Assembly: GCF_018449725.1 (NCBI RefSeq)
Contig: NZ_JAAVVC010000003.1
Location: forward strand, 1-64,000
DNA from: Pseudomonas sp. dw_612
GTDB taxonomy: Bacteria > Pseudomonadota > Gammaproteobacteria > Pseudomonadales > Pseudomonadaceae
Direction: 5' to 3'
DNA length: 64,000 nt
A model generated the notes under the pieces. That model was given only the letters and a program-made list of their open reading frames with translations, was not told the DNA's origin and did not search any database. Numbering within the stretch: the stretch's first letter is position 1; each line of letters begins with the position of its first letter. Shown piece by piece: positions 19,996-28,941 of this stretch. The position numbers and the translations under genes are program-made.

Positions 19996-20418
19996 TCAGG
20001 TGCGTTGGCAGCCGGCAGGCGTACCCTGCCCAATGACTTTTCGCTGCTGATCGTAGAGTTTTGCCCACGGCCGGAAACCGATATTTCCAGCTTGCAGCTG
20101 ATAACGCTGGCCGGCGTTGAAATCCTTGAATTTCACACTCAATTGGCAATCGCGCCATAGCGGCTCGCTTGCCGGGCCGATGTTGGTGGGATCGACGGCG
20201 AACTGGTAGCGAACCTTCAATTCATGGCTGCCGGGCTGTACTTCGAAGAAACGTTTGTCGGTGGCGGCCTTGTCATCGACCTTCAACGCCTGCAACGCCG
20301 AATCTTCCTGCTTTGAAGCCAGGTCGATCCAGGCCTGGGACGGATCAGGATCGGGCATTCCAAATCCGGCACAACCGGCCAGCGTCAGCAGGCCCCCTGT
20401 CAGCATCAATTTGCGCAT
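19996..20418 (-). CDS. PA0061/PA0062-type lipoprotein, copy 2
   Basis: A 140-residue lipoprotein with lipobox LTLAGC. The mature domain repeats the signature of its neighbour: RFFEVQPGSHELKVRYQFAV and RDCQLSVKFKDFNAGQRYQLQAG. The two genes are 40 bases apart in the same direction and so probably one operon. P. aeruginosa has the same pair next to the same peptidase gene. Confidence 0.86.
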   Translation of the reverse strand: MRKLMLTGGLLTLAGCAGFGMPDPDPSQAWIDLASKQEDSALQALKVDDKAATDKRFFEVQPGSHELKVRYQFAVDPTNIGPASEPLWRDCQLSVKFKDFNAGQRYQLQAGNIGFRPWAKLYDQQRKVIGQGTPAGCQRT

Positions 20419-20478
20419 AGCGGAGCTCCAGTGTGGCGGGATAGTCTTGTGGGCAGACTTTCCAGGGATGTTTTTATT

Positions 20479-21570
20479 GTGATCAGGCCGCTTCCAAGCC
20501 TTGGGTTACTTGATCGCGTTTTGCGCGTTTTGTTTCCGGGTGTGTTGTTTTTGTTGCTCAACGGTTGCGCCAGCGTCAGCTATTACAGCCAATTGGCCAG
20601 TGGTCAGCTGCAATTGCTCCGGGCCCGGGAGCCGGTGGCGAGGGTGATTGCCGACCCCCAGCGCGATCCGCAACTGCGAGCGCACCTGGCGCAGTCGCAA
20701 AAAGCCCGGCTGTTCGCCAGCCAGCATCTGCACCTGCCGGATAACCAGAGCTATCGCCTGTACGCCGACATTGGCCGACCCTACGTAGTCTGGAATGTCT
20801 TCGCCACGCCGGAATTTTCCCTGAAGCCGCAAAACCATTGCTTCCCCATCGCCGGTTGCGTTGCCTATCGCGGTTACTACAGCCAGAGCGCAGCCCGGGG
20901 CGAAGCAGCAATCCAGCGCCTGCAAGGCATGGACGTGTCGATCGGTGGGGTCGAGGCTTACTCGACGCTAGGCTGGTTCAACGACCCGATCATCAGTTCG
21001 ATGATGAACTGGGGCGACGAACGACTGGCGACGCTGATCTTTCATGAACTGGCCCATCAACGTTTTTATGTGAAGGACGACACCGAGTTCAACGAATCCT
21101 TTGCCACGTTTGTCGAGCAGGAAGGCACTCGACAATGGCGTGCCAACCGTGGGCTTGCCCCGGACAACGGCGCCGCGCTACAGCAGCGTGATCAGCTCAC
21201 TCAATTGGTTCTGGCCACCCGCGCACGCCTTGAACACCTGTACGCCCACCCCCTGCCGATCGAGCAGATGCGCCAACGCAAAGCCGCTGAATTTGACCGG
21301 CTGCGCAACGACTATCGAACCCTGCGTGACAGGCAATGGGCCGGGGATAAACGCTACGACGCGTGGGTCAACGCGCCGATGAACAATGCCAAGCTGCTGC
21401 CGTTTGGTCTGTATGACCAGTGGGTGCCGGCGTTTGCGGCGTTGTTCAGGCAGGTGGGTGGGGATTGGGTGAGGTTTTATGCAGAGGTGGAGAAGCTGGG
21501 CCGGTTGCCGGTTGTTGAGCGTAAGGTGGCGTTGAAAGTGTTGGCCGGGCCGGAGAGTAGCGATGGCTGA
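20479..21570 (+). CDS. Lipoprotein zinc aminopeptidase (PA0063-type)
   Basis: A putative lipoprotein peptidase of about 363 residues. A hydrophobic stretch ends in the lipobox FLLLNGC. The zinc site is HELAHQ within TLIFHELAHQRFYVKDDTEFNESFATFVEQEG, where the second Glu of FNESF would be the third ligand. The family is annotated as putative aminopeptidase (Pfam DUF-type 'Aminopep'). I chose the GTG at 20479; a GTG at 20431 has a better ribosome binding site but leaves only 12 bases to the divergent lipoprotein gene. Probably anchored in the outer membrane. Confidence 0.83.
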   Translation: MIRPLPSLGLLDRVLRVLFPGVLFLLLNGCASVSYYSQLASGQLQLLRAREPVARVIADPQRDPQLRAHLAQSQKARLFASQHLHLPDNQSYRLYADIGRPYVVWNVFATPEFSLKPQNHCFPIAGCVAYRGYYSQSAARGEAAIQRLQGMDVSIGGVEAYSTLGWFNDPIISSMMNWGDERLATLIFHELAHQRFYVKDDTEFNESFATFVEQEGTRQWRANRGLAPDNGAALQQRDQLTQLVLATRARLEHLYAHPLPIEQMRQRKAAEFDRLRNDYRTLRDRQWAGDKRYDAWVNAPMNNAKLLPFGLYDQWVPAFAALFRQVGGDWVRFYAEVEKLGRLPVVERKVALKVLAGPESSDG

Positions 21571-21579
21571 TCCGGCCTC

Positions 21580-21672
21580 TTCGCGGGCAAGCCCGCTCCC
21601 ACAGGGAATTTGTGTCTGATCAGAGTATTTTGATCCACGCCGATCAACTGTGGGAGCGGGCTTGCCCGCGAA
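21580..21672. repeat. REP inverted pair (peptidase - HAD phosphatase)
   Basis: Arms TTCGCGGGCAAGCCCGCTCCCACA (21580-21603) and its complement (21649-21672) with a 45-base spacer, between convergent genes. The TTGCCCGCG variant differs from the TTGCTCGCG form found in most other copies. Confidence 0.92.
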
Positions 21673-21682
21673 GGCGATCTTA

Positions 21683-22333
21683 TTAACGCTGCAAAAACGC
21701 CCGATGCATCTCCTCCAGCGTTTCAAAATGGTAAGTCGGTGTTTCAGCGCTCAGTTCTTCACGGCTGCCAAATCCGTATCCCACCGCCGCTGCATCCAGG
21801 CCATTACTCCGCGCACCAATCAAATCGTGCTTACGGTCGCCAATCATCAGGGTGTTGGCCGGGTCCAGGCCTTCCTCTGCCATCAGGTGGGCAATCAGTT
21901 CGACTTTGTTGGTCCGCGTCCCGTCCAGTTCGCTGCCGTAAATCACTTTGAAGTGTTTGGCGAAGTCGAAGTGTCGGGCGATTTCCCGGGCGAACACCCA
22001 GGGTTTGGAGGTGGCGATGTAGAGCTGTCGCCCTTGCCCGCTCAGGGTTTCCAGCAGCGGAGTTACGCCGTCGAACACGCGGTTCTCATACAGGCCGGTG
22101 ACTTTGAAACGCTCGCGATAGAAGTTCACCGCTTCCCAGGCCTTGGGTTCGTCGAATTCGTAAAACTGCATGAACGCCTGCAACAACGGTGGGCCGATGA
22201 AGTGTTCCAGTTTGGTCAGATCCGGTTCATCGATGCCCAGTTTGGCCAGGGCAAATTGGATCGAGCGGGTAATGCCCTCGCGCGGGTCGGTCAGGGTGCC
22301 ATCGAGGTCGAACAAAACAGTTTGGTAATGCAT
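21683..22333 (-). CDS. HAD-family phosphatase (phosphoglycolate phosphatase-like)
   Basis: A 216-residue haloacid dehalogenase hydrolase. Motif I is FDLDGTLTD with the nucleophile Asp9. The cap domain follows (about 15-90), motif II is YIATSKPW and motif IV is MIGDRKHDLIGARSNG. The size and cap type match Gph/PA0065-like phosphatases. The substrate is uncertain. The gene is followed by gamma carbonic anhydrase upstream on the same strand, 29 bases away. Confidence 0.88.
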   Translation of the reverse strand: MHYQTVLFDLDGTLTDPREGITRSIQFALAKLGIDEPDLTKLEHFIGPPLLQAFMQFYEFDEPKAWEAVNFYRERFKVTGLYENRVFDGVTPLLETLSGQGRQLYIATSKPWVFAREIARHFDFAKHFKVIYGSELDGTRTNKVELIAHLMAEEGLDPANTLMIGDRKHDLIGARSNGLDAAAVGYGFGSREELSAETPTYHFETLEEMHRAFLQR

Positions 22334-22362
22334 GAATAATCCTGGGCAATCGTAGGAAAGAG

Positions 22363-22908
22363 TCAGAGCTGGTCGTAGCCTTCGGCCAGATGCAGATCCT
22401 TGAGCTTCACGTAGTTCGCCGCGCTGTAGGTGAAAAAGGCATTTTCCTTGTCCGTCAGCCGCCGGATCTGTTTCACCGGGCTGCCGACATACAGAAAACC
22501 GCTTTCCAGACGCTTACCCGGCGGCACCAGGCTGCCGGCGCCGATGATCACATCGTCCTCGACTACCGCACCGTCCATGACAATGCTGCCCATGCCGATC
22601 AACACACGACTGCCTACCGAGCAGCCGTGAAGCATGACTTTGTGGGCGATGGTCACGTCATCGCCGATCAAGCATGGAAAGCCGTCGGGATTGAACGGCC
22701 CGGCGTGGGTGATGTGCAGCACGCAGCCGTCCTGGACGCTGGTGCGCGCGCCGATGCGGATGCGGTGCATGTCGCCGCGGATTACCGTCAGCGGCCAGAC
22801 GGAGCTGTCTTCGCCGATTTCTACGTCGCCGATTACCACCGCCGAGCCGTCGACAAAAGCGCCTTTGCCCAGCAGCGGCGTGTGGTTCAGATACTTGCGA
22901 AGGGTCAC
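22363..22908 (-). CDS. Gamma-type carbonic anhydrase-like protein (YrdA)
   Basis: A 181-residue left-handed beta-helix protein made of hexapeptide repeats (VIGDVEIGEDSSVWPLTVI and following). The zinc-binding histidines of the gamma carbonic anhydrase family are present in VLHITH and TIAHKVMLHG. The length matches YrdA/CaiE-type proteins, whose activity as carbonic anhydrase is not always seen. I chose the GTG at 22908, with AGAGAA upstream; an in-frame start at 22995 lies in the promoter region of the divergent prlC gene. Confidence 0.86.
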   Translation of the reverse strand: MTLRKYLNHTPLLGKGAFVDGSAVVIGDVEIGEDSSVWPLTVIRGDMHRIRIGARTSVQDGCVLHITHAGPFNPDGFPCLIGDDVTIAHKVMLHGCSVGSRVLIGMGSIVMDGAVVEDDVIIGAGSLVPPGKRLESGFLYVGSPVKQIRRLTDKENAFFTYSAANYVKLKDLHLAEGYDQL

Positions 22909-22997
22909 GATAGGTTCTCTCTCTGTCGCTGATAGCTGCGGTGAGCGTCGATTGTAATTAAGATGGCCGTATGTTTCTTCCAGCCAAGGTGCCAACC

Positions 22998-25049
22998 GTG
23001 AGCGTGAACAACCCTCTTTTGCAGTCCTACGACCTGCCGCCGTTCTCGGCGATCCGTGCCGAACACGTGCAACCGGCCATTGAACAGATCCTGGCTGACA
23101 ACCGCGCCGCCATTATCGAGATCCTCAAAACCCAGGGCAAACAACCGACCTGGGCCGGCCTGGTGTTGGCGATGGACGAACTCAATGATCGCCTGGGCGC
23201 CGCCTGGAGCCCGGTCAGCCACCTGAATGCCGTGTGCAACAGCGCCGAATTGCGCGAAGCCTACGAGTCCTGCCTGCCAGCCCTGAGCGCCTACTCCACC
23301 GAGATGGGCCAGAACCGCGAACTGTTCCAGGCTTTCGAAGCCTTGGCCAACAGCCCTGAAGCCGCCGGTTTCGATGTGGCGCAAAAAACTATCCTGGAAC
23401 ACGCCCTGCGTGACTTCCGTCTGTCGGGTATCGACCTGCCTGAAGCCGAGCAGAAGCGTTACGCCGAAGTGCAGAGCAAGCTCTCGGAGCTGGGCAGCCG
23501 CTTCTCTAATCAACTGCTCGACGCGACCCAGGCCTGGACCAAACACGTTACCGATGAAGCCGCCCTCGCCGGCCTCACCGATTCGGCCAAGGCGCAAATG
23601 GCCGCAGCAGCCCAGGCCAAAGGTCTGGAAGGTTTTCTGATCACCCTGGAATTCCCGAGCTACTACGCGGTGATGACCTACGCCCAGGACCGCGCCCTGC
23701 GCGAAGAAGTCTACGCCGCCTACTGCACCCGTGCGTCGGACCAAGGCCCGAATGCCGGTCAGAACGATAACAGTCCGGTGATGGAAGAAATCCTCGACCT
23801 GCGTCAGGAGCTTGCAAAACTCTTGGGTTTCGCCAGTTTCTCGGAGCTGAGTCTGGCCACCAAAATGGCTGAATCCAGCGACCAGGTACTCAGTTTCCTA
23901 CGTGACTTGGCCAAGCGCAGCAAACCGTTCGCCGCTCAGGATCTGGAACAGCTCAAGGCGTACGCCGCCGAACAGGGCTGCCCGGACCTGCAAAGCTGGG
24001 ACAGTGGTTTCTACGGTGAAAAACTCCGTGAACAACGTTACAGCGTTGCCCAGGAAGCCCTTCGCGCCTACTTCCCGATCGACAAAGTACTCGGCGGTCT
24101 GTTCGCCATCGTGCAGCGCCTGTACGGCATCGAAATCGCCGAGCAGAAAGGCTTCGACACCTGGCACCCGGACGTTCGCCTGTTCGAAATCAAGGAAAAC
24201 GGCCAGCACGTCGGCCGCTTCTTCTTCGACCTCTACGCCCGCGCCAACAAGCGCGGCGGTGCCTGGATGGACGGCGCCCGCGATCGTCGCCGCACCGCCG
24301 AAGGCGTGCTGCAAAGTCCGGTGGCCAACCTGGTGTGCAACTTCACCCCGGCGGACAGCGGCAAGCCTGCGCTGCTGACCCACGATGAAGTCACCACCCT
24401 GTTCCACGAATTCGGCCACGGCCTGCATCACCTGCTGACCCGCGTCGAACATGCTGGCGTGTCCGGTATCAACGGCGTGGCGTGGGATGCGGTCGAGTTG
24501 CCAAGCCAGTTCATGGAAAACTGGTGCTGGGAGCCGGAAGGCCTGGCGCTGATTTCCGGTCACTACGAAACCGGCGAGCCGCTGCCGCAGGACCTGCTGG
24601 GCAAAATGCTCGCGGCGAAAAACTTCCAGTCCGGCCTGATGATGGTCCGCCAACTGGAGTTCTCGCTGTTCGACTTCGAACTGCACGCCACCCACGGCGA
24701 CGGCCGCAGCGTGCTGCAAGTGCTCGAAGGCGTGCGCGACGAGGTGTCGGTCATGCGTCCCCCGGCCTACAACCGTTTCCCGAACAGCTTCGCCCACATC
24801 TTCGCCGGTGGTTACGCGGCGGGTTACTACAGCTACAAGTGGGCTGAAGTGCTGTCGGCCGATGCTTTCTCGAAGTTTGAAGAAGACGGCGTGCTCAACG
24901 CCGATACCGGTCGCGCCTTCCGCGAAGCGATCCTGGCGCGCGGTGGTTCCCAGGAGCCAATGGTGCTGTTCGTCGACTTCCGTGGCCGTGCACCAACGAT
25001 TGACGCACTCTTGCGCCACAGCGGCCTGAGTGAGGACGCGGCAGCATGA
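22998..25049 (+). CDS. prlC: Oligopeptidase A
   Basis: A 683-residue M3 metallopeptidase, cytoplasmic oligopeptidase A, which degrades signal peptides and small peptides. The zinc motif HEFGHGLHH lies near residue 470 (TLFHEFGHGLHHLLTRVEH) and the third ligand Glu follows in ENWCWEPE. The length agrees with E. coli PrlC (680). The start is the GTG at 22998, with AAGGTG seven bases upstream; an upstream start at 22971 lacks a site. The stop overlaps the next gene (ATGA). Confidence 0.95.
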   Translation: MSVNNPLLQSYDLPPFSAIRAEHVQPAIEQILADNRAAIIEILKTQGKQPTWAGLVLAMDELNDRLGAAWSPVSHLNAVCNSAELREAYESCLPALSAYSTEMGQNRELFQAFEALANSPEAAGFDVAQKTILEHALRDFRLSGIDLPEAEQKRYAEVQSKLSELGSRFSNQLLDATQAWTKHVTDEAALAGLTDSAKAQMAAAAQAKGLEGFLITLEFPSYYAVMTYAQDRALREEVYAAYCTRASDQGPNAGQNDNSPVMEEILDLRQELAKLLGFASFSELSLATKMAESSDQVLSFLRDLAKRSKPFAAQDLEQLKAYAAEQGCPDLQSWDSGFYGEKLREQRYSVAQEALRAYFPIDKVLGGLFAIVQRLYGIEIAEQKGFDTWHPDVRLFEIKENGQHVGRFFFDLYARANKRGGAWMDGARDRRRTAEGVLQSPVANLVCNFTPADSGKPALLTHDEVTTLFHEFGHGLHHLLTRVEHAGVSGINGVAWDAVELPSQFMENWCWEPEGLALISGHYETGEPLPQDLLGKMLAAKNFQSGLMMVRQLEFSLFDFELHATHGDGRSVLQVLEGVRDEVSVMRPPAYNRFPNSFAHIFAGGYAAGYYSYKWAEVLSADAFSKFEEDGVLNADTGRAFREAILARGGSQEPMVLFVDFRGRAPTIDALLRHSGLSEDAAA

Positions 25050-25333
25050 GCGAGGGGCCTGTGATCACGAAAAAACGCTTTATCGCCGGGGCGGTCTGCC
25101 CGGCGTGCAGCGAGCCGGACAAGTTGATGATGTGGAACGAAGACGAGGTCCCGCACCGCGAGTGCGTGGCCTGCGGTTATTCCGACACGCTCAACGAACA
25201 AGGCTTGTCCGTGCCCAAGGAATTGGGCACGCGGGTTAACGTTTCGGCACTGAAAGCGCCGGACGCCAAGGTTCAGGCGGTGCAATTCTTCCCGAACCCG
25301 AAGCTGAAGAAAAAGCCTGACGAGCAACATTGA
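25046..25333 (+). CDS. YheV-family zinc ribbon protein
   Basis: A 95-residue protein with a zinc ribbon: CPAC near residue 18 and CVAC near 40, typical of YheV. The C-terminal part is basic. It overlaps prlC by 4 bases (ATGA), which is the conserved neighbour in gamma-proteobacteria. No precise function is known. Confidence 0.9.
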   Translation: MSEGPVITKKRFIAGAVCPACSEPDKLMMWNEDEVPHRECVACGYSDTLNEQGLSVPKELGTRVNVSALKAPDAKVQAVQFFPNPKLKKKPDEQH

Positions 25334-25342
25334 GTCACCACT

Positions 25343-25432
25343 TGTGGGAGCGGGCTTGCTCGCGAATGCGGTGTGTCATTCGGCATTGATGTTGACTGAT
25401 ACATCGCATTCGCGAGCAAGCCCGCTCCCACA
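25343..25432. repeat. REP inverted pair (yheV - phosphatase)
   Basis: Arms TGTGGGAGCGGGCTTGCTCG and its complement (25343-25370 and 25405-25432) with a 34-base spacer containing GGCATTGATGTTGACTGAT. The spacer closely resembles that of the element at 36867. Confidence 0.93.
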
Positions 25433-25446
25433 GGGCTTTCTAATTC

Positions 25447-26094
25447 CTACTTTTCGATATTGGCCGACTTGAACCAGCTCTTCATCGAGCACATGGCGAA
25501 CGGGCTGGTGCTGCAATCACCATTGGCCAGCGCGGTGCGCAGTTTGTCGGTATCCGCCTGCATCATGTAGCGAACGCTGTCCTTGAAGTGGATGCTGTCG
25601 CCAAACCCGCCCTCGGTCATTTCATTCAGCGCGTCTTCCTTGCTCCATCCTTGCACCACGACCCGGTACATCGCCGCCATCAGGCCGGTGCGGTCGGAGC
25701 CGTGTTTGCAATGCATCAGCACCGGGCCTGTGGCCTCGGCAGTCTGAATCGCACGAAGCGCCGCAATGACCTGCGCGTCATCCACGTGGTTGGTGCGATA
25801 AGGCAGTTGGACCAGGTTGATGCCGGGCACGGACAGCCAGCGAGTGTCGGACTCCGGCAGGAAGTTGATGACGGTTCCCACCTTGAGTTGTTCGAGCAAG
25901 GGTACCGCCCCGCTGTCCGGCAATGCGCTGCGATAAAGAGTCGGGGACATTTGGTAGAGGTTGTATTTCGCCTCCACTGACTGGGCCCATTCCGCAGGTC
26001 GAGGTGATGCAGCTTCATCGGCCATGGCCAGCGACAGATTGAAAAAAGCGACCAACGATAGGCACATCGCAGGGATAAGACGGGTTTTAGACAT
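25447..26094 (-). CDS. Exported tyrosine / dual-specificity phosphatase
   Basis: A 215-residue protein with a signal peptide (residues 1-25, ending in LAMA) and a cysteine-dependent phosphatase domain. The active site is HCKHGSDRTG with the nucleophile Cys129 and Arg135. The loop ESDTRWLSVPGINLVQLPYRTN corresponds to the region before the acid loop. Similar exported phosphatases act in the periplasm, on proteins, phosphoinositides or other phosphate esters; the substrate is not known. The C-terminal part has two more cysteines that may form a disulfide. Monocistronic, divergent from the dehydrogenase operon. Confidence 0.87.
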   Translation of the reverse strand: MSKTRLIPAMCLSLVAFFNLSLAMADEAASPRPAEWAQSVEAKYNLYQMSPTLYRSALPDSGAVPLLEQLKVGTVINFLPESDTRWLSVPGINLVQLPYRTNHVDDAQVIAALRAIQTAEATGPVLMHCKHGSDRTGLMAAMYRVVVQGWSKEDALNEMTEGGFGDSIHFKDSVRYMMQADTDKLRTALANGDCSTSPFAMCSMKSWFKSANIEK

Positions 26095-26401
26095 TCTGGG
26101 CGACCGTACGGGAAAAAAGCGGAGTGATGAGTCTCAGCTTCAGCCTTGAGCGGTCAACGCACTGTGAGCCGCCTGTCAAAGAATCGTGAATCCATCGACG
26201 CGCAGGCTACTTTCGTTGCAAAAACCCGGTTTATTTAAGCTGAATCGGTTCATCTTGATACTTAGCCTGCTACCATTTGTTACGAAAGTTTGCAGATACA
26301 TGGCGTTCCCAGCGATCGCCCCAGATCCGCGTCCCTGCCAAAACGAAAAGCCGTTCGACGAAATGGCTGACAAACCATCAATGCCTGATGAGGTGCACCC
26401 C
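26095..26401. other. Intergenic region between phosphatase and dehydrogenase operon
   Basis: A 307-base region with no credible gene. It holds two interleaved pairs of inverted half-sites: GCAGGCTA (26202-26209) with TAGCCTGC (26263-26270), and CTTTCGT (26210-26216) with ACGAAAG (26282-26288). These may be operator half-sites for control of one or both divergent units, but no known consensus was recognised. Confidence 0.4.
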
Positions 26402-27142
26402 ATGTCTGATCAAGATCGAGACAACCCGCGGCGTGAGTTTTTGCGCAAATCCCTGACCTTGATCCCGGTGGTCACCGTCGCCAGCACCGCGCTGGGCAGC
26501 TCCGTCCTGCTCGCCGCGCCGGAGTCGGCACCTGCCAGCCCCGGCAAAACGCCGGTCAGCACCGGCACCTATGAACCGAGCTACTTCACCGCCGAAGAAT
26601 GGACGTTCATCAAGGCTGCCGTCGCTCAACTGATCCCGAGCGATGCCCAAGGGCCAGGCGCGCTGGAAGCCGGCGTGCCGGAATACATCGACCGGCAAAT
26701 GAACACCCCGTACGCCGCCGGCGCCCTGTGGTTCATGCAAGGACCGTTCAACGCCGACGCCCCGGCGGAAATGGGCTGGCAGAGCAAACTGGTACCGAAA
26801 GAGATCTATCGCCTGGGCATCGCCGCCATGGATGCTTGGTCGAAAGCCTTCAACGGTAACGTATTTGCTGAACAAGACAGCGCTACCCGAGACGATTTGC
26901 TCAAGCAACTCGAGGCCGGAAAACCCGAGTTCGATAGCGTGCCGTCGAAGATTTTCTTCAACCTGTTGCTGCAAAACACCAAGGAAGGATTCTTCTGCGA
27001 CCCGATCCACGGCGGCAATAAAGGCATGGTCGGCTGGACCATGATCGGCTTCCCCGGCGCCCGCGCCGATTTCATGGATTGGGTGGAACGCAACGAGCAA
27101 TACCCCTTCCCGGCAGTTTCGATTCGCGGCGAGAGGGCATAA
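26402..27142 (+). CDS. Gluconate 2-dehydrogenase-type gamma subunit, Tat-exported
   Basis: A 246-residue small subunit of a membrane-bound FAD dehydrogenase (gluconate 2-dehydrogenase subunit 3 family). The N-terminus has a twin-arginine signal (RREFLRK, then SLTLIPVVTVASTALG). The mature part contains the family motifs YFTAEEWTFIKAAVAQLIPSD and FFNLLLQNTKEGFFCDP. The subunit is needed to carry the folded FAD subunit, which lacks its own signal, across the membrane. I chose the ATG at 26402, with GAGGTG seven bases upstream. It is first in a three-gene operon. Confidence 0.9.
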   Translation: MSDQDRDNPRREFLRKSLTLIPVVTVASTALGSSVLLAAPESAPASPGKTPVSTGTYEPSYFTAEEWTFIKAAVAQLIPSDAQGPGALEAGVPEYIDRQMNTPYAAGALWFMQGPFNADAPAEMGWQSKLVPKEIYRLGIAAMDAWSKAFNGNVFAEQDSATRDDLLKQLEAGKPEFDSVPSKIFFNLLLQNTKEGFFCDPIHGGNKGMVGWTMIGFPGARADFMDWVERNEQYPFPAVSIRGERA

Positions 27143-27144
27143 GC

Positions 27145-28929
27145 ATGGCAACGGTAATGAAGAAGGTCGACGCAGTGATCGTCGGTTTTGGCTGGACCGG
27201 CGCAATCATGGCCAAAGAGCTGACGGAAGCCGGGCTGAACGTGCTGGCGCTGGAGCGCGGGCCGATGCAGGACACTTACCCTGACGGCAATTATCCCCAG
27301 GTGATCGACGAACTCACCTACAGCGTGCGTAAGAAACTTTTCCAGGACATCTCCAAAGAGACGGTGACCATTCGCCATAGCGTGAATGACATCGCCCTGC
27401 CGAACCGCCAACTCGGCGCCTTTCTGCCCGGTAATGGCGTGGGCGGCGCGGGCCTGCACTGGTCCGGCGTGCACTTTCGGGTCGATCCGATCGAGTTGCG
27501 GATGCGCAGCCACTACGAAGAGCGCTACGGCAAAAGCTTCATTCCCAAGGACATGACCATCCAGGACTTCGGCGTCAGCTATGAAGAACTTGAACCGTTT
27601 TTCGATTACGCCGAGAAAGTGTTCGGTACATCGGGTCAGGCCTGGACGGTGAACGGCCATTTGGTCGGCGAAGGCAAGGGCGGCAACCCTTACGCGCCGG
27701 ATCGCTCGAACCCTTTCCCGCTGGAATCCCAAAAGAACACGGTTTCCGCACAGCTGTTTCAGAAAGCCGCCACAGCCGTAGGTTACAAACCCTACAACCT
27801 GCCGTCGGCCAATACATCCGGCCCGTACACCAATCCCTACGGCGCACAGATGGGCCCGTGCAACTTCTGCGGTTTCTGCAGTGGTTACGTTTGCTACATG
27901 TACTCCAAGGCTTCGCCCAACGTGAACATTCTGCCGGCGCTCAAACCATTGCCGAATTTCGAGCTGCGGCCCAATTCCCATGTGTTGCGGGTCAATCTCG
28001 ACAGCACCAAGACCAAAGCCACCGGAGTGACCTACATCGATGGCCAGGGCCGGGAGATCGAGCAACCGGCGGATCTGGTGATCCTCGGCGCGTTCCAGTT
28101 TCACAACGTGCGATTAATGCTGCTCTCCGGCATCGGCAAGCCTTACGACCCGATCAGCGGCGAAGGCGTGGTCGGCAAGAACTTCGCCTACCAGAACATG
28201 GCCACGATCAAGGCGTTCTTCGACAAGGACACCCACACCAACAACTTCATCGGTGCCGGCGGCAATGGCGTGGCGATCGATGACTTTAACGCCGACAACT
28301 TCGACCACGGGCCACATGGCTTCGTCGGCGGTTCGCCGATGTGGGTCAACCAGGCGGGCAGCCGGCCAATCGCCGGGACCTCCAACCCGCCGGGCACCCC
28401 GGCCTGGGGCAGTGCGTGGAAACGTGCCACCGCCGATTACTACACCCATCAGGTGTCGATGGACGCCCACGGCGCGCATCAGTCCTACCGTGGCAACTAC
28501 CTGGATCTCGACCCGGTTTACCGCGATGCCTACGGCTTGCCCCTGCTGCGGATGACGTTCGACTGGCAGGAAAACGACATCAAGATGAACCGTTTCATGG
28601 TCGAAAAAATGGGCAAGATCGCCGAAGCGATGGGCCCTAAAGCCATCGCTGTGATCGGCAAGAAAGTCGGTGATCATTTCAACACCGCGTCCTACCAGAC
28701 CACGCACCTCAACGGTGGCGCGATCATGGGCACCAACCCGAAAACCAGTGCCTTGAACCGTTATTTGCAGAGCTGGGATGTGCACAACGTATTCGTCCCG
28801 GGCGCGTCAGCTTTCCCACAAGGCCTGGGCTACAACCCTACGGGCCTGGTGGCGGCATTGACCTACTGGTCGGCCCGGGCGATCCGCGAGCAGTATCTGA
28901 AAAACCCCGGCCCGCTGGTTCAGGCTTAA
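27145..28929 (+). CDS. GMC-family FAD subunit of a gluconate 2-dehydrogenase-type enzyme
   Basis: A 594-residue GMC oxidoreductase, the large catalytic subunit of a periplasmic dehydrogenase for gluconate or a similar sugar acid or alcohol. The FAD-binding site is DAVIVGFGWTGAIMAKELTE at residues 10-29. The C-terminal region has the catalytic His within the QTTHLNGGAIMG region and a GMC signature in LGYNPTGLV. Cys239, 242, 245 and 250 (CNFCGFCSGYVC) resemble the cluster-binding cysteines of related dehydrogenases that carry a [3Fe-4S] cluster; this is inference. It begins 2 bases after the gamma subunit. Confidence 0.9.
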   Translation: MATVMKKVDAVIVGFGWTGAIMAKELTEAGLNVLALERGPMQDTYPDGNYPQVIDELTYSVRKKLFQDISKETVTIRHSVNDIALPNRQLGAFLPGNGVGGAGLHWSGVHFRVDPIELRMRSHYEERYGKSFIPKDMTIQDFGVSYEELEPFFDYAEKVFGTSGQAWTVNGHLVGEGKGGNPYAPDRSNPFPLESQKNTVSAQLFQKAATAVGYKPYNLPSANTSGPYTNPYGAQMGPCNFCGFCSGYVCYMYSKASPNVNILPALKPLPNFELRPNSHVLRVNLDSTKTKATGVTYIDGQGREIEQPADLVILGAFQFHNVRLMLLSGIGKPYDPISGEGVVGKNFAYQNMATIKAFFDKDTHTNNFIGAGGNGVAIDDFNADNFDHGPHGFVGGSPMWVNQAGSRPIAGTSNPPGTPAWGSAWKRATADYYTHQVSMDAHGAHQSYRGNYLDLDPVYRDAYGLPLLRMTFDWQENDIKMNRFMVEKMGKIAEAMGPKAIAVIGKKVGDHFNTASYQTTHLNGGAIMGTNPKTSALNRYLQSWDVHNVFVPGASAFPQGLGYNPTGLVAALTYWSARAIREQYLKNPGPLVQA

Positions 28930-28941
28930 GGAGCGATGACC

